Notes: generated by a model from the letters alone, not told the origin. A DNA stretch of 8,231 bases from Microcaldota archaeon (GCA_026419815.1 JAOAKR010000026.1:1-8231); one strand, 5' to 3'; positions 1 to 5,566 are shown, counted from the first letter of the stretch. Made by a program: numbers and translations.

Positions 1-69
1 ATGCTATACCGTTCCCACGCACGGTTGAGAGATATAAGCCGTAATACTGAGGATTAAGGCGCAGCTAAA

Positions 70-834
70 TCAGAGCGTCATTACCATTTTCGCAAGGCTT
101 TTCTCACGGTCTATTACCCGAACCAGTATCTCCCCGAAAAATTCCTCCTGCTGCAGCTCAACATATCCACTGCTGTTAAGGTAAAGCACTGCGAGCAGCG
201 AGAGCACCTTGTCCTTTGGCGTGCCGCCGCATACCGCATTGAAGCTCACCAGGCCATACTGGTCTGCTGAGCCGAGCACGCGGCCATACACCTCGCTAAT
301 CAGGCTCTCAACATCAACCTTCTCCATATCATCAAGCAATGAAGTGAGCGCCTCGGCAGGCAGCTGCTGGCGCGATGCACGGCGGGCCTCCCTTCGCGAC
401 TCAAACCTGAACGCCTCTTCAACCGCGTCCATAAGCTCGCCAAGCGTGACCTTGCGCATCCTGCCGAGCGTGTTTGGCACAAGGCCGGGCACGCTCTCCA
501 TTGCAGTGAAGCCGGTGTCAAACGACAGCTCGGGAGGCACCTCCAGGAATTCCGGAGTGTCGGGCTTGAACACGAGCGCTTCGCTCTTCATCCGCAGCAT
601 CACTGAGGCGGCCAAAATCATATTTGCTGGGATGTGCAGGTCAAGCTGCTTCATCCCGCGTATGACGCTGATATACTTGTGCGTTATCTCTGCAATATCA
701 ATGTTCCAAGGGTCAAGCTGCTCCTTGTTCACCAGCCCTATCAGCACATCCTTCCAAGTAGGGTTTTCAACAAGCTTCACAAAATCAAGGCTGGCGGCAT
801 CTATGTCTGCCTCTAGCTCCATCTCCTCTTCCAC
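70..834 (-). CDS. scpA: Segregation and condensation protein A (ScpA, kleisin)
   Basis: ScpA is the kleisin subunit that bridges the heads of an SMC dimer and, with ScpB, helps organise and segregate chromosomes. The 254-residue product has the family layout. The N-terminal SMC-binding part carries the hallmark stretch KEQLDPWNIDIAEITHKYI at residues 37-55. A conserved helix ANMILAASVMLRMKSEAL follows at 70-87, then a charged, probably flexible middle (about 125-175) and a C-terminal winged helix (about 205-245). I chose the GTG at 834 because a TATA element is centred 25.5 bases upstream and no Shine-Dalgarno precedes it, as expected for a leaderless mRNA. An in-frame ATG at codon 5 (822) is the alternative and changes nothing functional. 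The gene starts 55 bases downstream of the RPA-like gene on the same strand but appears to have its own promoter. Its usual partner scpB is about 6.7 kb away on the other strand. Family assignment is firm; function is inferred from the family. Confidence 0.93.
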   Translation of the reverse strand: MEEEMELEADIDAASLDFVKLVENPTWKDVLIGLVNKEQLDPWNIDIAEITHKYISVIRGMKQLDLHIPANMILAASVMLRMKSEALVFKPDTPEFLEVPPELSFDTGFTAMESVPGLVPNTLGRMRKVTLGELMDAVEEAFRFESRREARRASRQQLPAEALTSLLDDMEKVDVESLISEVYGRVLGSADQYGLVSFNAVCGGTPKDKVLSLLAVLYLNSSGYVELQQEEFFGEILVRVIDREKSLAKMVMTL

Positions 835-854
835 GTGAGTATATCACACCAAAC

Positions 855-864
855 ATATATATAT
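855..864 (-). promoter_or_regulatory. TATA box for scpA, leaderless start
   Basis: An alternating ATATATATAT run lies in the short gap between scpA and the RPA-like gene. Its centre (859.5) is 25.5 bases from the first base of the scpA GTG codon, the standard archaeal TATA-to-start spacing. Transcription should therefore begin at or next to the start codon. The sequence and the distance are seen directly; promoter activity is inferred. Confidence 0.65.
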
Positions 865-889
865 CATTCGGCAGCTGTGCAACGCCATA

Positions 890-1957
890 TTAATTGGCTG
901 GGCGTACTGCCGAGCACACAAAAATCCCGTTTTCGTTCATCAAGCCGGCAAGTGTGAGCTGCCTGCCCATAAGTGGGCGCAGCGCAAGCGCAGCGGCCAC
1001 CGGGAAGCTTATGTCCGGGCTTAGCTTGCCGCCAAGCAGGGATGCCAGTGATTCCTGAGTTAACTGCACTTTTATGTCACGTGGCGGGGCGCGGATTACT
1101 GCGTATGCCTGGCCAGCCTGCTCGCCCACTGATATCAGCGCCCCCGAGAACATGCCTTTGAAGCCGGGCACAACGTCCTCAGCACGTGAGAGCACAGTGC
1201 ATCCCTCCGGGTTAACTTCAATGCGCGTGTAATCGTTCAGGTGAAGCTCACCATTCTTGAGCAGTGCATCCCATACCCTGAGCACGTCACCCTGGCCAGC
1301 ATTTGCGAGCGCCTGGACTGCATTGTTCCACGCAACAAGCCGGACCCTGCCAGAATGGTCGGCGACCCAGCCGGTAGCCATCTGCCGCTCGCTACCCTCA
1401 CGCACATAAGTGCGCACGCTTAGCGGTGATGTGAGCCGGACGGCAACGTTGCACCTACCATCTGTCGCGCGCGAGAGCTCAACCAGCCTGTTCCTCTTCT
1501 CAATGCGGACCGCTGAGTACTGGCCCGCGTGTAGCTCTCCGTTCCTGTAATAGGCATTCTGCACGACAATCGTGTCACCAGGCTCAACAGGTGCGGCAAG
1601 CGCAGCCTCAGCGTGCGAGTCCCAAAGAACGAGCATTGCCGTGCCGCCCGCACCATCAGTGAGCTGGATGCGCAGTGTCTTGTGGGTGCGTGTCTCGTGC
1701 GGCACAAACAGCCGTGCAGCCTGTGCCGCAAAGGTAACGCTTGACAAGTCATCTGAAAGCTCTGAGAACTGTGAAATCTCCTTTCGTGGCTGCTGGACAG
1801 CGCCCTTCTCAAGGGCGAGTATGTACAGTGCGGCACGCCGGTCTATCATCCCGGCGTAATCGGAAAGCACTCGCTTGAGCTCATCATCAAGCGCATCCCC
1901 CAGCATTGCACGGAGCTTCCCCTCAACTGCCTCAGCGGATTTCATAAACTGGTGCAC
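890..1957 (-). CDS. RPA-like single-stranded DNA-binding protein (OB-fold)
   Basis: This is a 355-residue member of the archaeal replication protein A family, which coats single-stranded DNA in replication, repair and recombination. Residues about 15-55 form the helical N-terminal module typical of euryarchaeal RPAs (KRVLSDYAGMIDRRAALYIL). Two OB folds follow at about 72-153 and 168-248. Each ends in the strand pattern seen in RPA OB folds (NAYYRNGELHAGQYSAVRI; DALLKNGELHLNDYTRIEV), and the second contains the typical VRLVAWNN strand. Residues about 265-355 look like a further, diverged OB-like region ending LTLAGLMNENGIFV. I see no zinc-finger cysteine cluster. The GTG at 1957 is taken as start because a TATA element is centred 26.5 bases upstream with no Shine-Dalgarno; an ATG at codon 5 (1945) is the alternative. 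The gene is divergent from the dephospho-CoA kinase gene. The OB-fold/RPA assignment is good; the exact subtype is uncertain. Confidence 0.8.
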   Translation of the reverse strand: MHQFMKSAEAVEGKLRAMLGDALDDELKRVLSDYAGMIDRRAALYILALEKGAVQQPRKEISQFSELSDDLSSVTFAAQAARLFVPHETRTHKTLRIQLTDGAGGTAMLVLWDSHAEAALAAPVEPGDTIVVQNAYYRNGELHAGQYSAVRIEKRNRLVELSRATDGRCNVAVRLTSPLSVRTYVREGSERQMATGWVADHSGRVRLVAWNNAVQALANAGQGDVLRVWDALLKNGELHLNDYTRIEVNPEGCTVLSRAEDVVPGFKGMFSGALISVGEQAGQAYAVIRAPPRDIKVQLTQESLASLLGGKLSPDISFPVAAALALRPLMGRQLTLAGLMNENGIFVCSAVRPAN

Positions 1958-1978
1958 GGTGGGATTTAGCAGTCCAAG

Positions 1979-1988
1979 GCTTAAAAGC
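1979..1988. promoter_or_regulatory. Shared bidirectional TATA element of two divergent genes
   Basis: GCTTAAAAGC reads as GCTTTTAAGC on the other strand, so it offers an AT-rich TATA-like core in both directions. Its centre (1983.5) is 26.5 bases from the GTG of the RPA-like gene (1957) and 24.5 bases from the GTG of the dephospho-CoA kinase gene (2008), or 27.5 from that gene's ATG at 2011. The whole gap is only 50 bases and neither gene has a clear Shine-Dalgarno site. A second AT stretch (ATAATATA, 1997-2004) is too close to the kinase start to serve it. Confidence 0.55.
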
Positions 1989-2007
1989 GAGTGCGCATAA
2001 TATACCT

Positions 2008-2523
2008 GTGATGGGCAGGCACATTCTCCCTGAGGCGATGCGCGAGGAGATGCGGAGGCCTCTGGGCAGGGTTATGGAGATAGATGATGCGGTGGAGCTT
2101 GCACGGCAAGCGGAAGGCGCAGTATGCGTCGGGGACGTGTGCGCATCCGAGATTATTGCTGCCGGCGTGTTGCCGCACGTCTCAGTTTATGACAGGAAAA
2201 CCGTGCGCAAGAGCGCAGATGAAAAATGGGTCAGCACCATTGAGTCCGCATATAATATATGCTACTCTGTGAAAAACCCGCACGCAACAATCACGGATGA
2301 GGCCGCACTTGCCTTGCGGCTTGCAATCGGCGCACACCAACCGTCGCGCGTCCTTGTTGATGGTGAGGAAGACCTGCTCGCCCTTATTGCGATGATTGAG
2401 TGCCCTGACGGATGGGTAGTGTTTTATGGTATGCCGGGGGAAGGCATTGTTGCGGCGGTAGTTGGCGCCGAACTGCACAGGAAAGCCAAAGCCCTTCTTA
2501 AAAGGATGGTGCGGGAGGAGTAG
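2008..2523 (+). CDS. GTP-dependent dephospho-CoA kinase (DUF359 family)
   Basis: This enzyme phosphorylates dephospho-CoA to coenzyme A using GTP, the last step of archaeal CoA synthesis; it is unrelated to bacterial CoaE. The 171-residue product is full length for the family and shows its conserved blocks in order. These are ILPEAMREEMRRPLG (6-20), GDVCA (42-46), VYDRKTVR (60-67), NPHATITDE (90-98), VDGEEDLLAL (117-126) and YGMPGEG (140-146). The acidic DGEED block is the likely metal and nucleotide site (inference). From memory the last block is usually YGQPGEG, so the methionine is a small departure. Translation could start at GTG 2008 or the adjacent ATG 2011; the shared TATA fits either. 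The gene converges on the winged-helix gene with 27 bases between stop codons. The family call is strong from several independent motifs. Confidence 0.9.
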   Translation: MMGRHILPEAMREEMRRPLGRVMEIDDAVELARQAEGAVCVGDVCASEIIAAGVLPHVSVYDRKTVRKSADEKWVSTIESAYNICYSVKNPHATITDEAALALRLAIGAHQPSRVLVDGEEDLLALIAMIECPDGWVVFYGMPGEGIVAAVVGAELHRKAKALLKRMVREE

Positions 2524-2550
2524 GCATCCCACTTGTTAATGCCAGAACGG

Positions 2551-3288
2551 CTATTGTCTTTGGTCTTCGGCTTCCTGTTTGGGACCAAGGCGCTGGGATA
2601 AATAGTATATGTTCTTTGGCCTGCCGATGCCCGTCCGCTTCCTGGTGCGCGTCACTATGCCCTGGCTCTCAAGCTTCATAAGCCACCTGCGCGCGTTTGA
2701 CTCGTTCACTTTTGTGAGTGCAACTATCTCCTCAAGCTCGCGCGGCTTGCACAGTATCTCCATCACCGCATCTTTGAACTGGCGCGAGCGCTCCTTCTCA
2801 ACTACTGTGAGGTTGCGCGACTTGCCCTGGAACGGCTCATCTGAGCGCTTGATGTCGCGCAGTGCTACGAAGAACTCAAATATCGCTTGCTTGGACGGCG
2901 TGTCAAAAAGGTAATGCGATACCGGCTCAAGCTCGCTCTTAAGCGCAAGCGCACGCTGCATCAGCTCCTCGTACTCGGAGGGGCATACACCGTGCCGAAG
3001 CCAGTCGGAGAGCACTTGGAGCTCATCGTAAAGCGATGTTGAGTATGCCTTATCGCCAGAGTGGACGTGCATCGGCTTCTGGGACAGGAACTTGATGTTC
3101 TTCTGCTCAAGCTTATCGTCAGGCACTTCCGAGTCAAGCACCCACAGGTCGGGGATGCCCAACGACTTGAGCTCACTCTTTGCGAGAGGCGGGAATGCGA
3201 ACGCATCCCTGCCAAGCCGAAGGTGTATGTAGCGGACACGCCTGAGATGCTTCTTCTGCCTCGTTATGACTAGCGCTACCTTTGCCAC
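2551..3288 (-). CDS. Hypothetical winged-helix DNA-binding protein
   Basis: I do not recognise the N-terminal two-thirds of this 245-residue protein. Residues 1-60 are basic then mixed (RQKKHLRRVRYIHLRLG, 11-27) and may form a small alpha/beta domain. Residues about 85-145 look helical. Residues about 167-232 form a convincing winged helix: a helical start (FKDAVMEILCKPRELEEIV), a recognition helix around NESNARRWLMKLESQGIV, and a very basic wing RTRKRTGIGRPKNIYYL. The architecture suggests a transcription regulator, but no ligand-sensing domain is evident. The GTG at 3288 is chosen because TTTATATTA is centred 27 bases upstream. The gene is divergent from the riboswitch-controlled antiporter, with a 14-base palindrome between them that could be an operator for this or another protein. 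Winged-helix call fairly sure; biological role unknown. Confidence 0.75.
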   Translation of the reverse strand: MAKVALVITRQKKHLRRVRYIHLRLGRDAFAFPPLAKSELKSLGIPDLWVLDSEVPDDKLEQKNIKFLSQKPMHVHSGDKAYSTSLYDELQVLSDWLRHGVCPSEYEELMQRALALKSELEPVSHYLFDTPSKQAIFEFFVALRDIKRSDEPFQGKSRNLTVVEKERSRQFKDAVMEILCKPRELEEIVALTKVNESNARRWLMKLESQGIVTRTRKRTGIGRPKNIYYLSQRLGPKQEAEDQRQ

Positions 3289-3310
3289 AACTTACATATC
3301 TTGCGTAACC

Positions 3311-3319
3311 TTTATATTA
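3311..3319 (-). promoter_or_regulatory. TATA box for the winged-helix gene, leaderless start
   Basis: TTTATATTA (TAATATAAA on the coding strand) is centred at 3315, 27 bases from the GTG start at 3288. No Shine-Dalgarno precedes that codon, so a leaderless or nearly leaderless mRNA is expected. Confidence 0.6.
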
Positions 3320-3351
3320 CAAGAGAACTCCTGCAACTGCGGCCCCCGTAT

Positions 3352-3365
3352 CTGGCAGCTGCCAG
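3352..3365. repeat. Perfect 14-base palindrome in divergent promoter gap
   Basis: CTGGCAGCTGCCAG is identical to its own reverse complement. It lies about 33 bases upstream of the winged-helix TATA box and about 54 bases upstream of the TATA box that should drive the riboswitch RNA. A dimeric regulator could bind here. It is untranscribed from either predicted start, so an RNA-hairpin role is unlikely. That it is an operator is only inference. Confidence 0.4.
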
Positions 3366-3418
3366 CCACCGCCAGGGTTTCATATGGGCAGATTAGAAGA
3401 AGCCAAGATGCGGTTGCA

Positions 3419-3426
3419 TTTTTATT
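3419..3426 (+). promoter_or_regulatory. TATA box for the fluoride riboswitch/antiporter transcript
   Basis: TTTTTATT is centred at 3422.5. Adding the usual 25-26 bases puts the transcription start near 3448, only a few bases before the first paired base of the aptamer at 3452. This fit supports both the promoter and the riboswitch call. The resulting leader would be about 80 bases before the ATG at 3528. Confidence 0.6.
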
Positions 3427-3451
3427 GCTTACGTGGCTTAACTGCAGCAAC

Positions 3452-3507
3452 GGCGATGGAGCCCGCCAAGCGCAAGCTAAACCGCCCAAAACGGGATGAT
3501 GGCTTCT
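3452..3507 (+). promoter_or_regulatory. Fluoride riboswitch (crcB motif) aptamer
   Basis: The RNA matches the fluoride aptamer closely, judged against the Thermotoga petrophila structure from memory. Stem 1 is GGCG (3452-3455) with CGCC (3464-3467). The enclosed loop AUGGAGCC has the same length as in Thermotoga (AUGAGGCC). Its GGAGCC (3458-3463) pairs with GGCUUC (3501-3506) to form the pseudoknot, with one G-U pair. The conserved UGAUGG precedes the second strand (3497-3502). The key bases are all present: A3456 and U3497, A3499 and U3507 as long-range pairs, and A3456, U3457, G3458, U3500 and G3501 at the fluoride/magnesium site. Between them sit a small AGC-GCAA-GCU hairpin (3469-3478) and a stem CCC/GGG (3485-3487/3493-3495). 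The antiporter ribosome-binding site begins nine bases downstream. Motif identity is strong; fluoride response in this organism is inferred. Confidence 0.9.
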
Positions 3508-3515
3508 GATTATTT

Positions 3516-3519
3516 GGAG
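3516..3519 (+). promoter_or_regulatory. Antiporter Shine-Dalgarno, probable riboswitch target
   Basis: GGAG followed by TG lies eight bases before the ATG at 3528 and decides that start over the in-frame GTG at 3519, which would overlap the site. The same four bases occur in the first pseudoknot strand (3458-3461). CUUC at 3503-3506 can therefore pair either with the aptamer or with this site, across a nine-base loop. Confidence 0.65.
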
Positions 3520-3527
3520 TGGATGCA

Positions 3528-4688
3528 ATGCACGCAGACATAATCCCACTTATAGCTGGGGCGCTGGTTTTCCTAGCCAGTGTAATTTCGCTCAGGCTCG
3601 GCCTATCAGTCGCAATAGTTGAGATACTGTTAGGTGTGCTCGCAGGAAATTATATGGGTATCCAGCCAGAGCCGTGGATGAGCTATCTTGCAGGCTTTGG
3701 CGGGATACTGCTCACCTTCCTTGCGGGTGCCGAAGTGGATGTGCAGCTGATGCGCGAGAAGTTCAAGGAAAGCATGCTTATTGGCGGTGCGTCGTTCCTC
3801 GTGCCGTTCCTGGGGGCATTTGCATATACGTATTACATTTGCGGCTGGACGCTTAACGCGGCGCTTATAGCTGGGGCAGCACTATCAACAACCTCGCTCG
3901 CAGTGGTATACTCGGTCCTTGTTGAGACCGGCCTTACGAGGACGCGCTTGGGCAAGATAATTATGGCGTCAACATTTGTTACTGATATGGGGACTGCACT
4001 GGCGCTCAGCGTGCTCTTCCTTACGCCATCGTTATACACTGCAGTCTTCGTTGTGGTATCGGTTGTGGTGATATGGCTTGCCGTAAGCTTTTCACACCAC
4101 GTTTTCCACAACCCGCACCTTAAGAACAAGGTGATTGAGCCTGAGATAAAATACTTGTTCCTGCTCCTCCTCGTGTTTATGTATTTCGCATCGCTAGGAG
4201 GCAGCCACGCAGTGCTCCCCGCGTTCCTCCTGGGGCTTATGATGTCCGGCCATTTCTCAGAAAGCTCTGAGACCAGGGTTGTGCGAAACCGCCTGAGGAC
4301 AGTTGCATACGCCCTTATCACGCCGTTCTTCTTCATTCTTGGGGGGATGAACGTTTCAGTGCCGCTCGTGCTCTCAGCGCTCGGCTTGTTCGTAGCACTG
4401 TTCGCAATAAAGCAGGTGGCAAAGTTTATTGGCGTCTATTTCCTTGCCAAAAAATATCTCCCGAAAGGCGAGATGTATACCACCTTGCTTATGAGCACCG
4501 GCCTAACGTTCGGCACGATCTCAAGCGTGTTCGGATACCAAATGGGGTATATTGACCAGACACAGTTCTCGGTGCTTGTAGGCGTGGTAATAGCCAGTGC
4601 GGTGATACCTACGGTTATCGCGCAGAAATGGTTTATGCCGGTGAGCGATGAGGACCTGCTGGGGAACGGGCATAAGCACGCGCATTAG
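3528..4688 (+). CDS. CPA2-family cation/proton antiporter under fluoride riboswitch control
   Basis: This is an integral membrane protein of the sodium/hydrogen exchanger fold (PF00999, Kef/NapA-like CPA2 group). It has 386 residues from the ATG at 3528 and roughly 12-13 hydrophobic segments across residues 5-366. Family features are GGILLTFLAGAEVD (58-71), matching the usual FLAGLE region, and LSTTSLAVVYSVLVETG (119-135). The ion-site helix is ASTFVTDMGTALALS (147-161), where the transport aspartate is D153. The preceding residue is threonine, whereas CPA2 members usually have a second aspartate and CPA1 members asparagine, so ion choice and charge balance may differ. Lysines at 295 and 299 lie in a late membrane segment where the fold often has a basic residue. 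The tail GHKHAH is histidine-rich, and no cytoplasmic RCK/TrkA-N domain is attached. The fluoride riboswitch upstream suggests a part in fluoride tolerance, either directly or by proton/ion balance; this is inference, and transport of fluoride itself is not shown. Confidence 0.9.
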   Translation: MHADIIPLIAGALVFLASVISLRLGLSVAIVEILLGVLAGNYMGIQPEPWMSYLAGFGGILLTFLAGAEVDVQLMREKFKESMLIGGASFLVPFLGAFAYTYYICGWTLNAALIAGAALSTTSLAVVYSVLVETGLTRTRLGKIIMASTFVTDMGTALALSVLFLTPSLYTAVFVVVSVVVIWLAVSFSHHVFHNPHLKNKVIEPEIKYLFLLLLVFMYFASLGGSHAVLPAFLLGLMMSGHFSESSETRVVRNRLRTVAYALITPFFFILGGMNVSVPLVLSALGLFVALFAIKQVAKFIGVYFLAKKYLPKGEMYTTLLMSTGLTFGTISSVFGYQMGYIDQTQFSVLVGVVIASAVIPTVIAQKWFMPVSDEDLLGNGHKHAH

Positions 4689-4720
4689 GCGGTGGTGGGT
4701 GTGCAATGTCGCCCCAAACA

Positions 4721-4738
4721 TTTATAATGGTTTATAAC
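4721..4738 (+). promoter_or_regulatory. Tandem TATA boxes of the ribosomal protein cluster
   Basis: TTTATAAT (4721-4728) and TTTATAAC (4731-4738) are near-identical copies ten bases apart. They predict starts near 4750 and 4760, giving leaders of about 20-30 bases before the L7Ae ATG. An inverted repeat AATGGTT/AACCATT (4726-4732 and 4741-4747) overlaps the second box and could bind a regulator. Confidence 0.55.
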
Positions 4739-4753
4739 TTAACCATTCCCAAA

Positions 4754-4773
4754 CCGATGAAATATCTGAGGTG
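4754..4773 (+). promoter_or_regulatory. L7Ae leader: Shine-Dalgarno overlapping a possible kink-turn
   Basis: The Shine-Dalgarno GAGGTG (4768-4773) is seven bases from the L7Ae ATG and fixes that start over an out-of-frame ATG at 4777. Just before it, GATGA (4756-4760) and CTGA (4766-4769) resemble the C and D boxes that form a kink-turn, the natural RNA target of L7Ae. The two G-A pairs, the U-U pair and the G-C pair can all form. Weak points: the first C-box base is C rather than U, the outer stem is short, and only the upstream TATA start would include the C box. The ribosome-binding site is firm; the kink-turn is tentative. Confidence 0.35.
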
Positions 4774-4780
4774 AATATGG

Positions 4781-5152
4781 ATGGCAAAATCTTTCGTGAA
4801 GTTCCAGGTATCGCCCGAGCTTGCGGGCAAGGCTTATGAGCTCATACAGCTGGCCAGCACCACTGGCAAGGTGAGGCGGGGCACAAATGAGGCCACCAAG
4901 TCCATTGAGAGGGGCAACGCAAAAATAGTTGTGATTGCCGAGAATGTTGAGCCCGAGGAGATTGTGATGCACCTGCCTGAGATATGCAAGGAGAAGGGGG
5001 TGCCGTTCGTTTACGTGCCGGACAAGAAGGAGCTCGGCAAGTATTCCGGCATGGACGTCCAGAGTGCGGCAATCGCAATAGAGGATGCTGGCAATGGTGG
5101 CGAGCTGCTCAAGGAAATAATTGCGGCCCTGCCAAAGCCCAAAGCGGAGTAA
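4781..5152 (+). CDS. rpl7ae: Large-subunit ribosomal protein L7Ae
   Basis: L7Ae binds kink-turn RNA. It is a 50S ribosomal protein in archaea and also a core component of box C/D and H/ACA guide RNPs and of RNase P. The 123-residue product is full length. The RNA-binding signature GKVRRGTNEATKSIERG is at 29-45, followed by the core strand AKIVVIAENVEP (47-58) and the helix and strand ICKEKGVPFVYVPDKKELG (68-86). It is the first gene of the cluster with S28e, L24e and NDK, with a strong GAGGTG site and its own promoter. Ten bases separate it from S28e. Identification is secure. Confidence 0.97.
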   Translation: MAKSFVKFQVSPELAGKAYELIQLASTTGKVRRGTNEATKSIERGNAKIVVIAENVEPEEIVMHLPEICKEKGVPFVYVPDKKELGKYSGMDVQSAAIAIEDAGNGGELLKEIIAALPKPKAE

Positions 5153-5162
5153 GGTGTTTTAG

Positions 5163-5369
5163 ATGGGAGAGAGCGTATACGCAGAGGTCGTTGAGGTAAT
5201 CGCAAGGACCGGCGTCTACGGTGAGATTTACCAGGTAATGTGCAGGATCCTTGAGGGCAAGGACCAGAACCGCGTCATACGCAGGAACGTCAAGGGCCCT
5301 GTGAGGAAAGGGGACATACTGGTGCTCCTTGAGTCTGAACGTGAGGCCAAGGAGATCAAGGCAAGGTAA
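5163..5369 (+). CDS. rps28e: Small-subunit ribosomal protein S28e
   Basis: This 68-residue protein of the 30S subunit lies near the mRNA exit region in archaeal and eukaryotic ribosomes. The family core TGVYGEIYQVMCRILEG (16-32) is followed by the single-domain beta-barrel strands (VIRRNVKGPVRKGDILVLL) and the S28e signature ESEREAKEIKAR at the C-terminus (57-68). The ATG at 5163 follows a GGTG ribosome-binding site (5153-5156), which directly abuts the L7Ae stop codon. Fourteen bases separate it from L24e. Length and order match the archaeal L7Ae-S28e-L24e-NDK cluster. Confidence 0.96.
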   Translation: MGESVYAEVVEVIARTGVYGEIYQVMCRILEGKDQNRVIRRNVKGPVRKGDILVLLESEREAKEIKAR

Positions 5370-5383
5370 AAGGGGTGCCCAAA

Positions 5384-5554
5384 GTGAAATGCTCATTCTG
5401 CAACGCTGAGATCGAGAAAAGCACTGGGATGCTTTACATACGGAGGGACGGCAAGGTGCTGCCGTTCTGCTCGCGCAAGTGCCGCGTGAACGCGCTCGTC
5501 CTCAAGAGGAAGCCGCGCAAGCTCAAGTGGACCAGGCAAAAATCCAAGAAGTAA
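5384..5554 (+). CDS. rpl24e: Large-subunit ribosomal protein L24e
   Basis: This is a 56-residue zinc-ribbon ribosomal protein of the 50S subunit. It begins MKCSFCNAEIE and has the four zinc ligands C3, C6, C29 and C33 in the CxxC...CxxxC spacing of the family. The typical GMLYIRRDGKVLPFCSRKC (15-33) and the basic tail LKRKPRKLKWT (40-50) follow. The start is the GTG at 5384, six bases after a GGGGTG ribosome-binding site (5372-5377). An in-frame GTG at 5375 would overlap that site and add three residues, so it is less likely. The gene sits between S28e and NDK with short gaps, as in many archaea. Confidence 0.95.
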   Translation: MKCSFCNAEIEKSTGMLYIRRDGKVLPFCSRKCRVNALVLKRKPRKLKWTRQKSKK

Positions 5555-5566
5555 GGTGTTGTGGGA

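Noticed and set aside
1..69. Short plus-strand frames ending at 44 and 57 that could be the tail of an upstream gene.
   Set aside because: Fewer than 20 codons are visible and none shows a recognisable protein end; nothing in 1-69 can be supported.
209..838. A 209-codon plus-strand open frame.
   Set aside because: It is antisense to scpA, whose family motifs are clear; its serine-rich, low-complexity product is typical of a shadow frame.
3384..3509. A 41-codon plus-strand frame (starting MGRLEEAKMRLHF) in the antiporter leader.
   Set aside because: It runs across the TATA box and the fluoride riboswitch, starts upstream of the predicted transcript start and has no ribosome-binding site.
3494..3509. 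GATGATG and CTGA near the antiporter start looked like C and D boxes of a guide RNA.
   Set aside because: They are only four bases apart with no room for a guide, and the bases are fully explained by the fluoride aptamer core.
3519..3527. In-frame GTG at 3519 as the antiporter start.
   Set aside because: It overlaps the GGAG ribosome-binding site that is properly spaced for the ATG at 3528.
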